DNA of 64,000 nt from the NCBI RefSeq assembly GCF_014267175.1, contig NZ_JACMTR010000002.1, positions 4,489,501 through 4,553,500 on the forward strand. Direction: 5' to 3'. Under the pieces are notes generated by a model, which was not told the origin of the DNA, did not search any database, and saw only the letters and a program-made list of their open reading frames with translations. The stretch's first letter is position 1; every line of letters begins with the position of its first letter. Below, one piece after another: positions 20,808 to 32,137 of the stretch. The position numbers were made by a program, and so were the translations under genes. Origin of the DNA: Pseudonocardia sp. C8. GTDB lineage: Bacteria > Actinomycetota > Actinomycetes > Mycobacteriales > Pseudonocardiaceae.

Positions 20808-22091
20808 TCAGCCCCGAGGGTAGGCGGGTGCCTTGCGGACGAGTGCGGTGACCGCCTCGGCGACGTCGCGGAGCTCCGCGTCACCGGCCGGGGTGTCGTG
20901 CTCGGCCTTGACCGCACGGGCCAGCAGGGAGCCGACCTCGGCCATGTCGGTCTCGGTCATCCCCTGCGTGGTGACGCTCGGCGAGCCGACCCGGATGCCG
21001 GACGGCTTCATCGGCGGGGCCGGGTCGTACGGGATGGCGTTCTTGTTGAGCGTGATGCCGGCCCGGTCGCAGCGGGTCTCGGCGTCGCCGCCGGAGATGC
21101 CGATCGGCCGCAGGTCCAGCAGGGCCAGGTGGTTGTCGGTGCCGCCCGAGACGGCCCGCATGCCCTCGGTCTCGAGGCTCTTGGTCAGCGCCTGGGCGTT
21201 CGCGATGACCTGCCGGGCGTACGCCTGGTACGCCGGCTGCGCGGCCTCCTTCATCGCGACGGCCTTCGCCGCGACCGCGTGCATCAGCGGGCCGCCCTGG
21301 GAGAACGGGAAGACCGCCTTGTCGATGGCCTTCGCGTGCTCCTCGCGGCACAGCACCATGCCGCCGCGCGGACCGCGGAGCACCTTGTGCGTGGTGGCGG
21401 TCACGACGTCGGCGTACGGCACCGGCGACGGGATCGCCTGGCCGGCGACGAGCCCGATGAAGTGGGCGGCGTCGACCATGAGCTTGGCGCCGACCTCGTC
21501 GGCGATCTCCCGGAAGGCCTTGAAGTCGATCAGGCGCGGGTACGCCGTCGCGCCGGCAATGATGATCTTCGGCTGGTGCTGCCGGGCCAGGTCGCGGACC
21601 TGGTCGTAGTCGATGAGCTCGGTGTCCTCGCGGACCGTGTAGGACACGGGGTGGAACCACAGCCCGGAGAAGTTGACCTTGCTTCCGTGCGTCAGGTGGC
21701 CGCCCTGCTTGAGGTCCATGGCCAGCACGGTGTCGCCCGGCTTGGCGAACGCGGCGTAGGCCGCGAGGTTCGCGCTGGCACCGGAGTGCGGCTGCAGGTT
21801 GGCGTGCTCGGCGCCGAAGAGCTCCTTCGCCCGCGCGTTGCCGATGTTCTCGGCCTCGTCGACCACGCTGCAGCCGCCGTAGTATCGGCGGCCGGGGTAG
21901 CCCTCGGCGTACTTGTTGGACAGGGTCGACCCGAGCGCCGCCAGCACGGCCGGGCTGGTCAGGTTCTCGCTCGCGATGAGCTGGAGACCGCCACGGAGGC
22001 GCTCCAGCTCGTCCAGCAGGACACCCGCGATGTCGGGATCCTGCTGTTGCAGTGCGGAGAAGTCCGGGCCCCAGAAGGTCTGCTCAGTCAC
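20808..22091 (-). CDS. glyA: Serine hydroxymethyltransferase
   Basis: PLP enzyme interconverting serine plus tetrahydrofolate with glycine plus methylene-tetrahydrofolate; main source of one-carbon units. Length 427 residues. The internal aldimine Lys is K236 in the motif TTHKVLRGPRGG, the cofactor aspartate is in KLMVDAAHF and the substrate loop is SNKYAEGYPGRRYYGGC. All key residues are intact. GTG start at 22089-22091; a TAGCCT box lies eight bases before it and no ribosome site, so the message may start almost at the GTG. Confidence 0.97.
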   Translation of the reverse strand: MTEQTFWGPDFSALQQQDPDIAGVLLDELERLRGGLQLIASENLTSPAVLAALGSTLSNKYAEGYPGRRYYGGCSVVDEAENIGNARAKELFGAEHANLQPHSGASANLAAYAAFAKPGDTVLAMDLKQGGHLTHGSKVNFSGLWFHPVSYTVREDTELIDYDQVRDLARQHQPKIIIAGATAYPRLIDFKAFREIADEVGAKLMVDAAHFIGLVAGQAIPSPVPYADVVTATTHKVLRGPRGGMVLCREEHAKAIDKAVFPFSQGGPLMHAVAAKAVAMKEAAQPAYQAYARQVIANAQALTKSLETEGMRAVSGGTDNHLALLDLRPIGISGGDAETRCDRAGITLNKNAIPYDPAPPMKPSGIRVGSPSVTTQGMTETDMAEVGSLLARAVKAEHDTPAGDAELRDVAEAVTALVRKAPAYPRG

Positions 22092-22099
22092 GCCCGGAG

Positions 22100-22105
22100 A
22101 GGCTA
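22100..22105 (-). promoter_or_regulatory. Candidate -10 box for glyA
   Basis: On the minus strand TAGCCT lies eight bases before the glyA GTG, without a ribosome site between. Same spacing class as the boxes at 1523, 9187 and 35254. Confidence 0.4.
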
Positions 22106-22145
22106 CCCGCAGCGGCCGTCCCTGGCTGTGCCACGGACCACCCGA

Positions 22146-22808
22146 TCAGACCGGATCGACCTCCTGGCCGACGACCTCCTGCACCTGGGCCGCCGTCACA
22201 CCGCCCTCGCGGAGCAGCCGGGGGCGAGAACCGGTCAGGTCGACGATCGTGGACGCGACCGGTTCGCCGGACGGGCCGCCGTCGAGGTAGACGCCGACGC
22301 TGCCGCCCAGCTGGGTGATCGCCTCGGTCACGGTGGACGCCGGCGGGTTGCCCGAGGTGTTCGCGCTGGACACGGCCATCGGCCCGACCTCGCGCAGCAG
22401 CTCCAGGGCGACCGGGTGCAGCGGCATCCGCAGCATCACCGTGCCGCGGGTGCTGCCGAGGTCCCAGGCCAGCGACGGCGCGTGCTCCAGCACCAGGGAC
22501 AGCTCACCCGGCCAGAACGCCTCGATCAGCGCCCGCGCGGACTGCGGGACCGTGCCGACCAGGCCGTCGATCGTCGTCCAGGACCCGACGAGCACGCCGA
22601 CCGGCATGTCCGGGCCCCGCCGCTTGGCGGCGAGCAGGTTGCGCACCGCGGTGCCGTTGAAGGCGTCGCAGCCGATGCCGTACACCGTGTCGGTGGGCAG
22701 GACGACCAGCTCACCGGCCCGGACCGCACGGGCGGCCGCGTCCAGGCCGCGCTGCCGTTCGGCCGGATCGCTGCAGTCGTACAGCGGCTGGGTCTGCGGT
22801 GCGCTCAC
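22146..22808 (-). CDS. tsaC: L-threonylcarbamoyladenylate synthase (Sua5/YrdC/TsaC family)
   Basis: Makes threonylcarbamoyl-AMP from threonine, bicarbonate and ATP for the universal t6A37 modification of ANN-decoding tRNAs. 220 residues. The YrdC fold shows GELVVLPTDTVYGIGCDAFN, AAKRRGPDMPVGVLV (the KxR substrate motif), TVMLRMPLHPVALELL and MAVSSANTSGNPPAST. It lacks the Sua5 C-terminal domain. The GTG start overlaps the prmC stop by four bases (GTGA), which implies coupling in a tsaC-prmC-prfA unit. Confidence 0.93.
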   Translation of the reverse strand: MSAPQTQPLYDCSDPAERQRGLDAAARAVRAGELVVLPTDTVYGIGCDAFNGTAVRNLLAAKRRGPDMPVGVLVGSWTTIDGLVGTVPQSARALIEAFWPGELSLVLEHAPSLAWDLGSTRGTVMLRMPLHPVALELLREVGPMAVSSANTSGNPPASTVTEAITQLGGSVGVYLDGGPSGEPVASTIVDLTGSRPRLLREGGVTAAQVQEVVGQEVDPV

Positions 22809-23710
22809 GGTCGGCGAGGATACGACCGTCCCTGGTCACCACCGGAAGGCACCCGGCGCGCGGTGACGAACCGGGGACGCCCGGTCAGGTCGTCGTGCTC
22901 GGTCACGTCGGCCAGGGTCCGCCTGCGGCGCAACAGTTCGGGCACGGTCTCACCGTGTGAGTCGTCGTGCTCGACCGCGAGCGCCCCGCCGTGCCGCAGC
23001 CAGCCGGTCGCGCCCCGCACGACCGCCTGGATGATCTCGGTGCCGTCCGGGCCGCCGAACACCGCGCCCGGCGGGTCCCACCGGGCCACCTCGGGCGGGA
23101 CCGGGGTGCCGTCCGGGACGTAGGGCGGGTTGCACACGACCAGGTCGACCTTCGCCTCGAGCTCGACCAGCAGGTCGGGCCGGCGGACGTCCGCGACGTG
23201 CAGGGTGACCGGGCGCCCGCCCGACCGGGCGTGCGCGTCGAGGTTGCGGCGGGTCCAGACCAGCGCCGACGGGTCGGCCTCGAGGGCGTGCACCTGCGCG
23301 TCCGCCCGGGACACCGCGAAGGCCAGCGCGAGCGCCCCGGTCCCGGTGCACAGGTCGAGCACGACCGGCCGGTCGACGTCCCGGATCGCCCCGAGCCCCC
23401 ACTCCAGCAGCAGCTCCGTCTCCGGCCGCGGGGTGAACACGCCCGGCCCGACGGCCACCTCCACCGGCCCGAGCACCGCGGTACCCAGGATGTGCTGCAA
23501 CGGTTCCCGGGTGGCACGCCGCTTCACCAGCACCGCGAGCCGCTCGACGACGTCCGGGTCGACCAGCGGGATCATCGGCAGCATCGCGCGGGTCGAACCC
23601 AGCACGTGCGCGGCGAGGAGCTCGGCGTCCACCCGCGGGGAGGCCACCCCGGACGCGGCCAGGGTGCGTTCCGCCTCCGCGATCGCCACCCGGAGCGGGC
23701 GGCGGGTCAT
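22805..23710 (-). CDS. prmC: Release factor glutamine methyltransferase
   Basis: SAM-dependent enzyme that N5-methylates the Gln of the GGQ motif in release factors. 301 residues. The SAM site is [17 protein letters not shown] and the catalytic NPPY motif is present as [10 protein letters not shown]. The N-terminal five-helix substrate domain covers residues 1-85. Its ATG overlaps the prfA stop by four bases (ATGA), so it is made together with its substrate RF1. Confidence 0.95.
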   Translation of the reverse strand: MTRRPLRVAIAEAERTLAASGVASPRVDAELLAAHVLGSTRAMLPMIPLVDPDVVERLAVLVKRRATREPLQHILGTAVLGPVEVAVGPGVFTPRPETELLLEWGLGAIRDVDRPVVLDLCTGTGALALAFAVSRADAQVHALEADPSALVWTRRNLDAHARSGGRPVTLHVADVRRPDLLVELEAKVDLVVCNPPYVPDGTPVPPEVARWDPPGAVFGGPDGTEIIQAVVRGATGWLRHGGALAVEHDDSHGETVPELLRRRRTLADVTEHDDLTGRPRFVTARRVPSGGDQGRSYPRRP

Positions 23711-24771
23711 CCCATCGCCTCCGCGCGCTCGGCGGCGGTGAGCGCGGCGAGGACGTCGGCCAGGTCACCGTCGAGCACCGAGGACAGGTTGTACGCCTTG
23801 AACCCGACGCGGTGGTCGGAGATCCGGTTCTCCGGGAAGTTGTAGGTCCGGATCCGCTCGGAGCGGTCGACCGTGCGGACCTGCAGGCGACGCTGCTCCG
23901 ATGCCGCCTCGGCGGCCTCCGCCTCGGCCTTCGCCTGCAGCCGGGCCCGCAGGACGTCCATGGCCCGTGCCTTGTTCTGCAGCTGGGAGCGCTCGTTCTG
24001 GCAGCTCACGACGATCCCGCTGGGCAGGTGGGTGATCCGCACCGCGGAGTCGGTGGTGTTGACGCTCTGCCCCCCGTGCCCGGACGCCCGGAACACGTCG
24101 ACCCGGATGTCGGAGTCGGCGATCTCGACGTCCGGGGTCTCGTCGGCGTCCGGGAACACCAGGACACCCGCCGCGGACGTGTGGATGCGGCCCTGCGACT
24201 CGGTGACCGGCACCCGCTGCACCCGGTGCACGCCGCCCTCGAACTTCAGCGACGCCCACACGCCCTGCGCCGGGTCCTTCGAGCGCACCGACAGCGTGAT
24301 GTCCTTGAACCCGCCCAGGTCGGACGGGGTGGAGCTGAGCACCTCGACCTTCCAGCCGCGGGACTCGGCGTAGCGGGTGTACATCCGCACGAGGTCGCCC
24401 GCGAACAGCGCGGACTCCTCGCCGCCCTCACCGGACTTGACCTCCATGAGGACGTCGTCGGAGTCGTGCGGATCGCGGGGCACGAGCAGCTCGGAGAGCT
24501 CGGTCTCCAGCTCGACGACCCGGCCGTCCAGCGCGTCCGCCTCGGCGGCGAACGCCCGGTCCTCGGCCGCGAGCTCGCGGGCGGCGTCGCGGTCGTCGCG
24601 GGCCCGGGCCAGCGCCCGGGCGCACCGCACGATCGGGCCGAGCTGGGCGTAGCGCTTGCCCAGCTTCCGGGCCTGCACCTGGTCGGCGAGCACCTCGGGG
24701 TCGGCGAGGCGCTGCTCGAGCTCGGCGTACTCGTCGAGCACGGCGTCGACCGACTGGGTGGGGCTGGCCAT
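23707..24771 (-). CDS. prfA: Peptide chain release factor 1
   Basis: Recognises UAA and UAG and releases the nascent peptide. 354 residues from the ATG at 24769-24771. The tripeptide anticodon is PVT in [14 protein letters not shown], one of the RF1 variants of PxT and distinct from the SPF of RF2; the catalytic GGQ is in [18 protein letters not shown]. Domain 1 is a charged helical segment ([21 protein letters not shown]). First gene of prfA-prmC-tsaC. Confidence 0.96.
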   Translation of the reverse strand: MASPTQSVDAVLDEYAELEQRLADPEVLADQVQARKLGKRYAQLGPIVRCARALARARDDRDAARELAAEDRAFAAEADALDGRVVELETELSELLVPRDPHDSDDVLMEVKSGEGGEESALFAGDLVRMYTRYAESRGWKVEVLSSTPSDLGGFKDITLSVRSKDPAQGVWASLKFEGGVHRVQRVPVTESQGRIHTSAAGVLVFPDADETPDVEIADSDIRVDVFRASGHGGQSVNTTDSAVRITHLPSGIVVSCQNERSQLQNKARAMDVLRARLQAKAEAEAAEAASEQRRLQVRTVDRSERIRTYNFPENRISDHRVGFKAYNLSSVLDGDLADVLAALTAAERAEAMG

Positions 24772-24805
24772 GGCGCGGGTCCTTCCGGGGGCGGGAAAAC
24801 GCGAA

Positions 24806-24846
24806 ACGGCGCCCGCCTCCTCGCGGGGCGAGGGGACGGGCGCCGT
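24806..24846 (-). terminator. rpmE intrinsic terminator
   Basis: Stem ACGGCGCCCG (24806-24815) with CGGGCGCCGT (24837-24846), an inner CCTCG/CGAGG stem, and on the minus strand a T-rich tail TTTCGCGTTTTC right after it. It begins eight bases past the rpmE stop. It is the most classical terminator in the window. Confidence 0.8.
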
Positions 24847-24854
24847 GTCGGGAG

Positions 24855-25076
24855 CTACTTGCCGGCGGGCCGGCGCTTCCCGTAGCGGGCCTCGAAGCGG
24901 GCCACGCGGCCGCCGGAGTCCAGGATCTTCTGCTTGCCCGTGTAGAACGGGTGGCAGGCGGAGCAGACCTCGACGGTGATCGCACCGTTCGACTTCGTGC
25001 TGCGGGTGGTGAACTGGTTGCCGCAACCGCAGGTGACCTGGGTGTCGACGTACTGAGGGTGGATGCCCTCGCGCAT
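24855..25076 (-). CDS. rpmE: Ribosomal protein L31, zinc-binding (C+) form
   Basis: Large-subunit protein, 73 residues. The zinc ribbon is complete: CGCGNQF then [10 protein letters not shown], so this is the C+ paralogue expected under zinc-replete conditions. The ATG at 25074-25076 (MREGIHPQY) matches the family start and has AGGAGA upstream; an in-frame longer reading to 25154 has no family support. It lies between rho and prfA, a common actinobacterial order. Confidence 0.96.
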   Translation of the reverse strand: MREGIHPQYVDTQVTCGCGNQFTTRSTKSNGAITVEVCSACHPFYTGKQKILDSGGRVARFEARYGKRRPAGK

Positions 25077-25161
25077 GGGATTCTCCTCTCGATGGCCGCC
25101 GGGTCCCGCCGTCGCGCACGCGGGTGAACCGGAGCCGGGAAGCTGACGGTCCATTGAACCA

Positions 25162-25196
25162 CCCGGGCCGCGGCGGAATTCCCACCGGGGCCCGGG
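25162..25196 (-). terminator. Candidate rho terminator hairpin
   Basis: CCCGGGCC (25162-25169) and GGCCCGGG (25189-25196), starting 12 bases past the rho stop. Short and without a T-run, so only moderately convincing. Confidence 0.45.
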
Positions 25197-25208
25197 CGCC
25201 CCATGGAG

Positions 25209-27398
25209 CTAGTCGTCGTCCTTGCCGGGTGCGTTCTTCGCGACCTGCATCAGGAACTCGATGTTGGTCTTGGTCTTCTTCAGCCGGTCGAGCACCAGGT
25301 CGATCGCCTGCTGGTCGTCCAGCGCGGCGAGGACGCGGCGGAGCTTGACCATCACCGCGTGCTCGTCCGGCGACATCAGCAGCTCCTCCTTGCGGGTGCC
25401 GCTGTCGCCCACGTCGATCGCCGGGAAGACCCGCTTGTCGGCGATCTTGCGGTCGAGCTTGAGCTCGGCGTTGCCGGTGCCCTTGAACTCCTCGAAGATC
25501 ACCGTGTCCATCGTGGACCCGGTCTCGACCAGCGCCGTCGCGAAGATGGTCAGCGAGCCGCCGTCCTCGATGTTGCGCGCCGCACCGAGGAACCGCTTCG
25601 GCGGGTACAGCGCGGTCGAGTCGACACCACCGGAGAGGATCCGGCCCGAGGCCGGCGCCGCCAGGTTGTACGCCCGGCCGAGGCGGGTGATGTTGTCCAG
25701 CAGGACGACCACGTCGTGGCCCATCTCGACCAGCCGCTTCGCCCGCTCGATCGAGAGCTCGGCGACGGTGGTGTGGTCCGACGGCGGCCGGTCGAAGGTG
25801 GAGGCGATGACCTCGCCCTTCACCGACCGCTGCATGTCGGTGACCTCCTCCGGCCGCTCGTCGACGAGGACGACCATGAGGTGGCACTCGGGGTTGTTCG
25901 TGGTGATCGCGTTGGCGATCGCCTGCATGATCGTGGTCTTGCCGGCCTTCGGCGGCGACACGATCAGCGCACGCTGACCCTTGCCGACCGGCATCACCAG
26001 GTCGATGACCCGGGTGGTGAGCTGGGTCGGCTCGGTCTCCAGGCGGAGCCGCTCGTTCGGGTACAGCGGCGTCAGCTTGGTGAACTCGGCACGCTGGCGC
26101 GCGCTCTCCGGGTCCCGGCCGTTGATCGTGTCCACCCGGACCAGCGGGTTGAACTTCTGCCGCTGCTGCTCGCCCTCGCGGGGCTGGCGGACGGCACCGG
26201 TGATCGCGTCACCGCGGCGCAGGCCGTTCTTGCGCACCATCGACATCGAGACGTAGACGTCGGTCGGGCCGGACAGGTATCCGGTGGTCCGCACGAACGC
26301 GTAGTTGTCCAGGATGTCGACGATGCCGGCGACCGGCAGCAGGACGTCGTCGTCGCGGATCTCGGTGTCGACGTTGCCGCCGCCACCGCCGCCCCGCTCG
26401 CGGTCCCTGCCGCGGCGGCGGTCCCGGAACCGGCGCCCGCGACGGCCGCGGCCGTCACCGTCGTCGTCCTGGTCGTCGCTCACCGCGGTGCGGCCGCCGG
26501 CACGGTTGTTGTTGCGGCCGCCGCCGTCGTTGTCGTCGTTGTTGTTGCGGTTGCGACCGCCGCGGCCGCCGCCGTCGCGGTCGCTCGCGGCGCCGTCGTT
26601 GCGGTTGTCGCTGCGGTTGTCGTTGCGGTTGCGCCCGCCCCGGCCGCCGTCGCCACGGCCACCGTCGTCGGTGCCGGAGTCGGACTGGGCGTCCTTCTGG
26701 GCGTCGCGCTGGCCGGCGTCGCGCTGGCCGTTCTCGTCGGGCTGACCACGGCGGCGGGTGCGGGAGCGACGGCCGCCGTCCTCGGTCCTGTCACCCTTGC
26801 GGTCGTCGCCGGACGGCGTCTCGTCCGTCTTCTCCGGACGGTCGCCCGTCACCGGGGCCTCGGCCGGGGCGGAGGCCTTCGCCTCGACGGGCGGTGGCCC
26901 GGTGGGAGCGGACTCGGCGGGCTTGGACTCCACCGGCTTCGTCCCGGCAGGCGTCGACTCCACCGGCTTCGACTCGGCGGGCTTCGTCCCGGCCGGCGTC
27001 GACGGGGCGGCCTCGGACGCGGCGTCGGGCGCACCGGCCGGGCGGCTGGCTGCACGACGGCGGCGGGTCCGCGGCGCGGGTGCCTCGGCCTGCTCGGCGT
27101 CCGCGGCCGGGGCCGCACCGTTGGTGGAGGTCTCGCCGAGGGGAAGCTGCTGCGACCCCTCCGCGCCGGCGGACCCGGCCTTCGGCTTCGACTTCCTCGC
27201 CGGGGCGGCCGCACCCCCCTGACGCTCCTTGATGGCCGCGATCAGGTCGCCCTTTCGCATGCCGGAGATGTCCGGGACGTTCAGCTCGGTGGCCAGCTGG
27301 CGCAGCTCGGCCAGCACCATGCCGGACAGGCCGCCGCGACGGCGGGGCGCCGCCTCGTTCGATGCGGTCCCGGTTCCGGCGAGATCGGTCTCGCTCAC
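25209..27398 (-). CDS. rho: Transcription termination factor Rho with large disordered insertion
   Basis: Hexameric RNA helicase ending untranslated transcripts. 729 residues against 419 in E. coli. Order: an N-terminal Rho-N helix domain at about 25-65 ([33 protein letters not shown]); a low-complexity segment from about 70 to 350 that is first Ala/Pro/Glu-rich and then Arg/Asn/Asp/Gly-rich ([20 protein letters not shown] type); then the RNA-binding cold-shock domain ([18 protein letters not shown]) and the motor with P-loop PPKAGKTT and [16 protein letters not shown]. Long insertions are known in actinobacterial Rho, where they add RNA affinity. A long gene-free region with a hairpin array lies upstream. 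Confidence 0.96.
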   Translation of the reverse strand: MSETDLAGTGTASNEAAPRRRGGLSGMVLAELRQLATELNVPDISGMRKGDLIAAIKERQGGAAAPARKSKPKAGSAGAEGSQQLPLGETSTNGAAPAADAEQAEAPAPRTRRRRAASRPAGAPDAASEAAPSTPAGTKPAESKPVESTPAGTKPVESKPAESAPTGPPPVEAKASAPAEAPVTGDRPEKTDETPSGDDRKGDRTEDGGRRSRTRRRGQPDENGQRDAGQRDAQKDAQSDSGTDDGGRGDGGRGGRNRNDNRSDNRNDGAASDRDGGGRGGRNRNNNDDNDGGGRNNNRAGGRTAVSDDQDDDGDGRGRRGRRFRDRRRGRDRERGGGGGGNVDTEIRDDDVLLPVAGIVDILDNYAFVRTTGYLSGPTDVYVSMSMVRKNGLRRGDAITGAVRQPREGEQQRQKFNPLVRVDTINGRDPESARQRAEFTKLTPLYPNERLRLETEPTQLTTRVIDLVMPVGKGQRALIVSPPKAGKTTIMQAIANAITTNNPECHLMVVLVDERPEEVTDMQRSVKGEVIASTFDRPPSDHTTVAELSIERAKRLVEMGHDVVVLLDNITRLGRAYNLAAPASGRILSGGVDSTALYPPKRFLGAARNIEDGGSLTIFATALVETGSTMDTVIFEEFKGTGNAELKLDRKIADKRVFPAIDVGDSGTRKEELLMSPDEHAVMVKLRRVLAALDDQQAIDLVLDRLKKTKTNIEFLMQVAKNAPGKDDD

Positions 27399-27856
27399 AG
27401 GGTTCCTTCCTGACCGACCCGGTTGTCCTGTCCAGGTCAGGGGATGTCACACGCTCGGCCGGCACGGAGAGCCCGCACCGGCAGCATTCACAGATGGAGT
27501 CCACGACGACGTCGCGGGAGTCAGGCCGCCCGTTCGGGATTCCGAGTCCGGTCAGAAAGGAGATCGGGCGAGCGGGCCCGGCCGCAAGACTACGCCGATG
27601 TCGCGTGGATCGCCATGCAGAGTCGAGACTAGACGTCTCGCCTCCGCCCGGCAACAACCCCCCACCCCCGGCGCGCCGCCGCACGGGTCGTGTCGCTCAC
27701 ATCCACGGGCTGACCAGCGGAAAGGGATCTCGGATCGCGGCCGGTGGGCGCCAGGACGCGCTCGCGTGCACCGGATCCGTGGGAGTCAACGGCATGACCG
27801 CTCCGGGTATTCCCGTCCGTTCGGCGACCGGCTGCCCGGCACGGCCCGCACGCCGT
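27399..27856. other. Leader region upstream of rho
   Basis: About 460 bases between the rho start and the hairpin array. I see no gene on either strand. Rho genes are commonly autoregulated through their leader, and this length would allow it, but no attenuator or promoter box can be fixed by eye. Confidence 0.4.
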
Positions 27857-28410
27857 GTCGATCAGCACGCTGCTGTCCGCCGGCACGTCGACACGCGCAC
27901 CCCGATCATCGCCGGGAGTCGACCAGCACGGTTTCGCCCGCCGGCCGGCCGAGAAACACGCGCCCCGCCCATCGCCCCGGGGGTCGGCCAGCACGTTGCT
28001 TCCCGCCGACCTGCCGGCACGCGCTCCCCGACCATCGCGCCGGCGTCGACCAGCACGTTGTCGCCCGTCGAAGGGCCACAACGTGCACCTCGACCACCAT
28101 CCCCGAGTCGATCAGCACGAATCCGCCCGCCCGCGGGCCGAAACGCGCGCCTCGACGACAGCGGTCGACTCGACCGGCACGTTTTCGCCGCCCGGAGGAC
28201 GGAAGCGTGCGCCTCGCTCGCCCCCGCTGAGTCGATCATCACAGTGTCGCCGCTCAAGGGGCCTCAACGGGCGCCTCGACCAGCATGCCCCGGTCGATCA
28301 GCACGCAGCCGCCGCTCGACAGTGCGAAACGTGCACCTCGGCCACCGCACCCGAGTCGATCTGCACACTCTCGCCGCTCACGGGGCCGGAACGCGCACCT
28401 CGGCCGGCGT
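27857..28410. repeat. Tandem array of about nine degenerate 60-65 bp hairpin units
   Basis: Units begin with variants of GTCGAYCAGCACG at 27857, 27918, 27983, 28044, 28107, 28169, 28231, 28293 and 28353, with spacings of 61, 65, 61, 63, 62, 62, 62 and 60; a decayed tenth may begin near 28409. Most units hold a second conserved block, AACGCGCACCTCGAC or a variant, about 32 bases after the first, which is roughly its reverse complement, so each unit is an imperfect hairpin. The best is 28044-28093, with 17-base arms and three mismatches. The unit length is not a multiple of three, so the array is not a repeated protein. It lies downstream of thrB and upstream of rho, both leftward. Confidence 0.85.
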
Positions 28411-28544
28411 CCCGGAGCCGCGCTCGCCACGAACGGGTCGTTCGTTGCGCTCCTCCCACGAAGGGTCCGCTCGTGAAGGGCCTGCGAGGCAGGGCCGTGC
28501 GGGCAACGACCGTGCGAGGCGAGGGCAACCCCCCGGGCGAGGAG
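28411..28544. other. thrB downstream spacer
   Basis: Short region between thrB and the array with a small imperfect hairpin around GGGCCTGCGAGGCAGGGCC (about 28474-28492), which may help end the hom-thrC-thrB transcript. Confidence 0.35.
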
Positions 28545-29456
28545 TCAGAGCACCTCGACGTGCACACCCTCGGTGTCCACCGGCAACGGCAGCACTGCGA
28601 AACCTTCGGTGTCGACGTCGTCGGGCACCTCACCGTCGGTGGTGAGCGCCAGCACCGTCGGTCCGGCGCCGGAGATCGCCGCGGCGATCCCCCGCTCGCG
28701 CAGGCTCTCGACCAGGCGCAACGAGTCCGGGTAGGCCGGCCGCCGGTAGGGCTGGTGCAGCTTGTCCTCGGTCGCGGCCAGCAGCAGGTCGGGGCGCCGG
28801 GTCATCGCGAGCACGGCGAGCGCGCACCGGCTGCCGGTGAAGGCGGCGTCGGCCAGCGGGACCTCCTCGGGGAGCAGCCCGCGGGTGCTCTTCGTGGACG
28901 ACTCGATCCCGGCGACGAACGCGACCGGGCGCACGTCCGGGTGCACGTCGAGCTTCTCCGCGTGGAACCGGCGCGCCGCGCCCCGCGTCTCCCAGGCCAC
29001 CACGAACCCGCCGAGCAGGCTGGCGGCGGCGTTGTCCGCGTGGCCCTCCATCCCGGCCGAGAGCTGCAGCACCGCGTCGCGCTCCAGCTCGAGGTCGCGG
29101 CCGGCGAGGACGGCGGCCGCGGTCACCCCGGCGACGGCCGCGGCCGCCGAGCTGCCGAGACCGCGGGAGTGCGGCACGGCGTTCGTGCACCGCAGGCGCA
29201 GCCCCGGAGGCGCCCCACTACACCCCCCGAACAGCTCGAACGCCTGTCGCATCGCGCGCATGACCAGGTGCCGCTCGTCCCGGGGGACGAACCGGGCACC
29301 CTCACCGGCGACGTCGACGAACAGGCCGGGCGTCTCGAACACCTCGACGTCGATCTCGTCGTAGAGGCCGAGCGCCATGCCGAGGCAGTCGAACCCGGGC
29401 CCGAGGTTCGCCGTCGACCCGGGCACGCGGATCCGCGCGCGCGTCGGGCGCCCCAT
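28545..29456 (-). CDS. thrB: Homoserine kinase
   Basis: GHMP-superfamily kinase phosphorylating homoserine for threonine synthesis. 303 residues from the ATG at 29454-29456. Motif 1 is RIRVPGSTANLGPGFDCLG, the ATP loop is PHSRGLGSSAAAAVAG and motif 3 is AAISGAGPTVLAL. The start codon shares one base with the thrC stop (TGATG), placing it last in hom-thrC-thrB. Confidence 0.96.
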   Translation of the reverse strand: MGRPTRARIRVPGSTANLGPGFDCLGMALGLYDEIDVEVFETPGLFVDVAGEGARFVPRDERHLVMRAMRQAFELFGGCSGAPPGLRLRCTNAVPHSRGLGSSAAAAVAGVTAAAVLAGRDLELERDAVLQLSAGMEGHADNAAASLLGGFVVAWETRGAARRFHAEKLDVHPDVRPVAFVAGIESSTKSTRGLLPEEVPLADAAFTGSRCALAVLAMTRRPDLLLAATEDKLHQPYRRPAYPDSLRLVESLRERGIAAAISGAGPTVLALTTDGEVPDDVDTEGFAVLPLPVDTEGVHVEVL

Positions 29457-30604
29457 CAGGCCAGCTCGAGGGCGGCGGCGACCGCGCCCGGGTCGATCGG
29501 CACGATCTCCGGATCCGGCGCGGTGAGCAGCGCGGTGTCCGGGTCCTTCAGCCCGTGCCCGGTCACCGTGCACACCACCAGCGAGCCCGCCGGGAGCGAG
29601 CCGTCGGCGTGCGACTGCAGCAGCCCCGCGACGCTGGACGCCGACGCCGGCTCCACGAAGACGCCCTCCTCCGCGGAGAGCATCCGGTACGCGGCGAGGA
29701 TCTCGTCGTCGGTGACGGCGGCGAACTTGCCGCCGGACTCGTCACGGGCCGTGGTCGCGCCCTTCCAGGACGCCGGGGCCCCGATCCGGATCGCGGTCGC
29801 GATCGTCTCCGGCGCCGCGACCGGTGCACCGTGCACCAGCGGCGCGGCACCGGCGGCCTGGAACCCGAACATCCGCGGCAGTGCCGGGATCAGCCCGTCG
29901 GCGTGGTAGCCGCGGTAGCCGTGCCAGTAAGCGGTGATGTTGCCGGCGTTGCCGACCGGGAGGCAGTGGACGTCCGGGGCCCGGCCGAGCTGGTCGCAGA
30001 TCTCGTAGGCGGCCGAGGCCTGCCCGGCGATCCGGGTCGGGTTCACCGAGTTGACCAGCGCGATCGCCGGGTAGTCGGCGGTCGTCTTGCGGGCCAGCTC
30101 CAGGCAGTCGTCGAAGTTGCCGTCGATCTGCAGGATCCGGGCGCCGTGCGCGACGGCCTGGGCGAGCTTGCCCAGCGCGATCTTGCCGCGCGGGACGAGC
30201 ACGGCGCAGGTCATCCCGGCGCGGGTCGCGTACGCCGCCGCGGACGCCGAGGTGTTGCCGGTGGACGCGCACAGCACGCTCTGCTTGCCGTCGGCCAGCG
30301 CGGCGGTGACGGCCATCGTCATCCCGCGGTCCTTGAACGACCCGGTCGGGTTGGCGCCGTCGACCTTCAGGTACACCTGGCAGCCGGTCCGCTCGGACAG
30401 CCGCGGTGCCGGCAGCAGCGGCGTGCCGCCCTCACCGAGGGTGACGACCGTCCAGCCCTCCCGCACCGGCATCCGGTCCCGGTAGGCCTCGATGACCCCG
30501 GGCCAGTGTCCGGGCGGCGGGGGCGCCACCGCACCCGCCACCTGCCTCGCGAGCTCCGTGCCGCCGGCGGCCGGCCCCCGGACGTTCTGCACGCTGCCGG
30601 TCAT
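29456..30604 (-). CDS. thrC: Threonine synthase
   Basis: PLP enzyme turning O-phosphohomoserine into threonine. 382 residues. The PLP Lys is in [15 protein letters not shown] and the phosphate loop is [17 protein letters not shown] chose the ATG at 30602-30604 because AGGTGGAGG lies eight bases upstream; a GTG five codons earlier (30619) has no such site. It begins 28 bases after the hom stop. Confidence 0.95.
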   Translation of the reverse strand: MTGSVQNVRGPAAGGTELARQVAGAVAPPPPGHWPGVIEAYRDRMPVREGWTVVTLGEGGTPLLPAPRLSERTGCQVYLKVDGANPTGSFKDRGMTMAVTAALADGKQSVLCASTGNTSASAAAYATRAGMTCAVLVPRGKIALGKLAQAVAHGARILQIDGNFDDCLELARKTTADYPAIALVNSVNPTRIAGQASAAYEICDQLGRAPDVHCLPVGNAGNITAYWHGYRGYHADGLIPALPRMFGFQAAGAAPLVHGAPVAAPETIATAIRIGAPASWKGATTARDESGGKFAAVTDDEILAAYRMLSAEEGVFVEPASASSVAGLLQSHADGSLPAGSLVVCTVTGHGLKDPDTALLTAPDPEIVPIDPGAVAAALELA

Positions 30605-30632
30605 CGCCGACGCCTCCACCTGGTTCGAGAAC

Positions 30633-32003
<1,371 letters not shown>

Positions 32004-32137
32004 AAGCCCTCCTCGCGTACCGCACCCGCTCCAGCGGGCGCCGATCATTCCTGGTCAGGCCGGTCCCGGGCAGACCGGGGTGGCCGTTCTCACCCGGCTC
32101 CCGCCCGGCTGTCGCCCGGCACCGTGCGCAGGTGCGT

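Noticed and set aside
27857..28410. CRISPR array
   Set aside because: The whole 60-65 bp unit is repeated and drifting; there are no identical short repeats separated by unique spacers, and no cas gene is nearby.
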